DNA from: Planctomycetaceae bacterium
GTDB taxonomy: Bacteria; Planctomycetota; Planctomycetia; Pirellulales; Lacipirellulaceae
Assembly: GCA_002713555.1 (NCBI GenBank)
Contig: PATG01000012.1
Coordinates: 5,392-12,147 of the forward strand
DNA length: 6,756 nt
Direction: 5' to 3'
In this document: one piece after another, positions 6,080 through 6,756 of the stretch
Layout of the letters: the number at the start of each line of letters is the position of its first letter
Position numbering within the stretch: the first letter of the stretch is position 1
The notes under the pieces: generated by a model
Seen by the model: the letters and a program-made list of their open reading frames with translations, nothing else
Told to the model about the DNA's origin: nothing
The model's database searches: none
Position numbers and translations under genes: made by a program

Positions 6080-6756
6080 GCCTCCGAACCGGCCGCCTTC
6101 GCGGCTGCTTTCTCTGCCTTCTTTCGTGCTTGGTTTGCACGCTTTGCCAATTCACGGTCAACGGCTTCCGCATGTTGAACAGGCAACACGCGTGTTCTAT
6201 CAGCCTCAAACCAAAGATCTTCGCGGGTAAATCCTGACATACCATCGTATTCATTGGTCATGAAGAACGAGTTGAATGGACAGGATTCCATACACAAACC
6301 ACAGAACATACAGCGCCCAATATCAATACGACCAGAGACGATGTCCACTTCTGCACCAAGCAAATCTCCAGCAGCAACGTCCTCCGTTGTTCCAGAAGCA
6401 TTCCAGCGCACGCTGACAGTATCTCCAGAGAGGTTGATCACCTCGCCAAATTCGTATTCTTCAGGTGGAGGTGCGTGTGAGATTGAAAGTTCGAAGTTAG
6501 CCGCTGCTTCTTTGCTTCCCTCAAGGCGTCGTGCAGCCATACCGCCGACTTCAAGTTCAACACCGTATCCGTAATTGTCATCGCCCTCCTCGGCCAAATC
6601 AAGAACATTGACACGGGTTTCTGTTTCCATGTGGAGGCAATCATTGGGACAAATACGAACGCAGGCCTTGCATGCAGTACAGGTCTCCCAAATGACACCG
6701 ATTCGGCCATTGTAGTTGCCCGGTACGAACAACCAAGGCTCCATCTCTTCAAGACG
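6076..6756 (-). CDS. nuoI: NADH-quinone oxidoreductase subunit I (NuoI), 5'-truncated by window edge
   Basis: Peripheral subunit that carries two [4Fe-4S] clusters (N6a/N6b) and passes electrons to the quinone-site subunits on the cytoplasmic face. Numbering from the ATG at 6744, it has two CxxCxxCxxxCP motifs: Cys22/25/28/32 (CTACKACVRICP) and Cys145/148/151/155 (CMFCGLCMESCP). The frame stays open upstream to the window edge (Arg-Leu-Glu-Glu before that Met), the ATG has no good SD, and only about 12 residues precede the GRIGV block where E. coli NuoI has about 50, so the real start is probably outside the window. Cys32 to Cys145 spans 113 residues against about 29 in E. coli, which implies an inserted segment of about 85 residues. 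The tail (about 197-222) is rich in Ala, Lys and Arg and probably helical. The TGA overlaps or nearly touches the NuoJ start. Confidence 0.95.
   Translation of the reverse strand, partial: RLEEMEPWLFVPGNYNGRIGVIWETCTACKACVRICPNDCLHMETETRVNVLDLAEEGDDNYGYGVELEVGGMAARRLEGSKEAAANFELSISHAPPPEEYEFGEVINLSGDTVSVRWNASGTTEDVAAGDLLGAEVDIVSGRIDIGRCMFCGLCMESCPFNSFFMTNEYDGMSGFTREDLWFEADRTRVLPVQHAEAVDRELAKRANQARKKAEKAAAKAAGSEA
6081..6085 (-). promoter_or_regulatory. Shine-Dalgarno site of the NuoJ N-terminal half
   Basis: GGAGG on the minus strand, within the last codons of nuoI. The spacer is one base to the ATG at 6079 and seven bases to the ATG at 6073, so it favours the second ATG. Confidence 0.65.
6334..6624 (-). 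other. Inter-cluster insertion in NuoI
   Basis: Codons of about 41-137 (numbered from the ATG at 6744) lie between the two ferredoxin motifs. About 85 of them have no counterpart in E. coli NuoI. The first part is acidic (LAEEGDDNYGYGVELEVGG). A Pro-rich link (HAPPPEEYEF) follows, then an alternating, beta-like stretch (GEVINLSGDTVSVRW, then EDVAAGDLLGAEV) that resembles a small beta-barrel. The fold is my inference. The frame is uninterrupted through it. Confidence 0.7.

Noticed and set aside
5874..6254. 126-codon minus-strand frame across nuoI and the NuoJ N-terminal half
   Set aside because: Rich in Cys, Arg and Trp from an out-of-frame reading of two real genes. The Cys content is not in ferredoxin spacing.
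1..6756. A novel defence, mobile or biosynthetic system
   Set aside because: Every base is accounted for by consecutive complex I genes. I saw no direct repeats, array-like structure, integrase or foreign-looking gene.

Overview
The whole window is one stretch of a single minus-strand operon for the membrane arm of respiratory complex I (NADH:quinone oxidoreductase-like, Nuo). Transcription runs from the right edge to the left: nuoI (5' end beyond the right edge), nuoJ N-terminal half, nuoJ C-terminal half, nuoK, nuoL, nuoM, nuoN (3' end beyond the left edge). Every gene is assigned from family motifs and from the conserved I-J-K-L-M-N order. There are no RNA genes, mobile elements, CRISPR arrays, promoters or terminators that I can support, and the largest gap between genes is about 11 bases.

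Layout: 6756-6076 is the two-[4Fe-4S] ferredoxin-like subunit NuoI, with an unusually long insertion between its two cluster motifs. 6079-5496 holds NuoJ split into two small proteins. 5499-5197 is NuoK. 5185-2894 is NuoL, 2893-1271 is NuoM and 1274 to the left edge is NuoN; these last three are the antiporter-like proton-pumping subunits. The genes are tightly coupled: ATGA stop/start overlaps at J1/J2, J2/K and M/N, a directly abutting TGA|GTG at L/M, and strong Shine-Dalgarno sequences (GGAGGTGA or close variants) inside the preceding genes.

Together the products would pass electrons through the NuoI clusters towards quinone and couple this to ion translocation through K, J, L, M and N. 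The key charged residues (Glu in K; Glu/Lys in L, M and N) are present in everything visible, so the complex looks functional. The electron-input module (NuoE/F/G or another) is outside the window, so the electron donor cannot be told.

Organism: a nuoJ split in two within a nuoI-N order, moderate base composition, acidic soluble segments and strong SD sites suggest an archaeon. A marine Thermoplasmatota lineage (Marine Group II / Poseidoniales type) is my best guess, but this is inference from gene organisation and a bacterium with split nuoJ is not excluded. I do not see a previously undescribed system. The points that merit a look are the NuoI inter-cluster insertion, the His-rich loop in NuoL, and the cysteine pairs in the NuoM and NuoN external loops.
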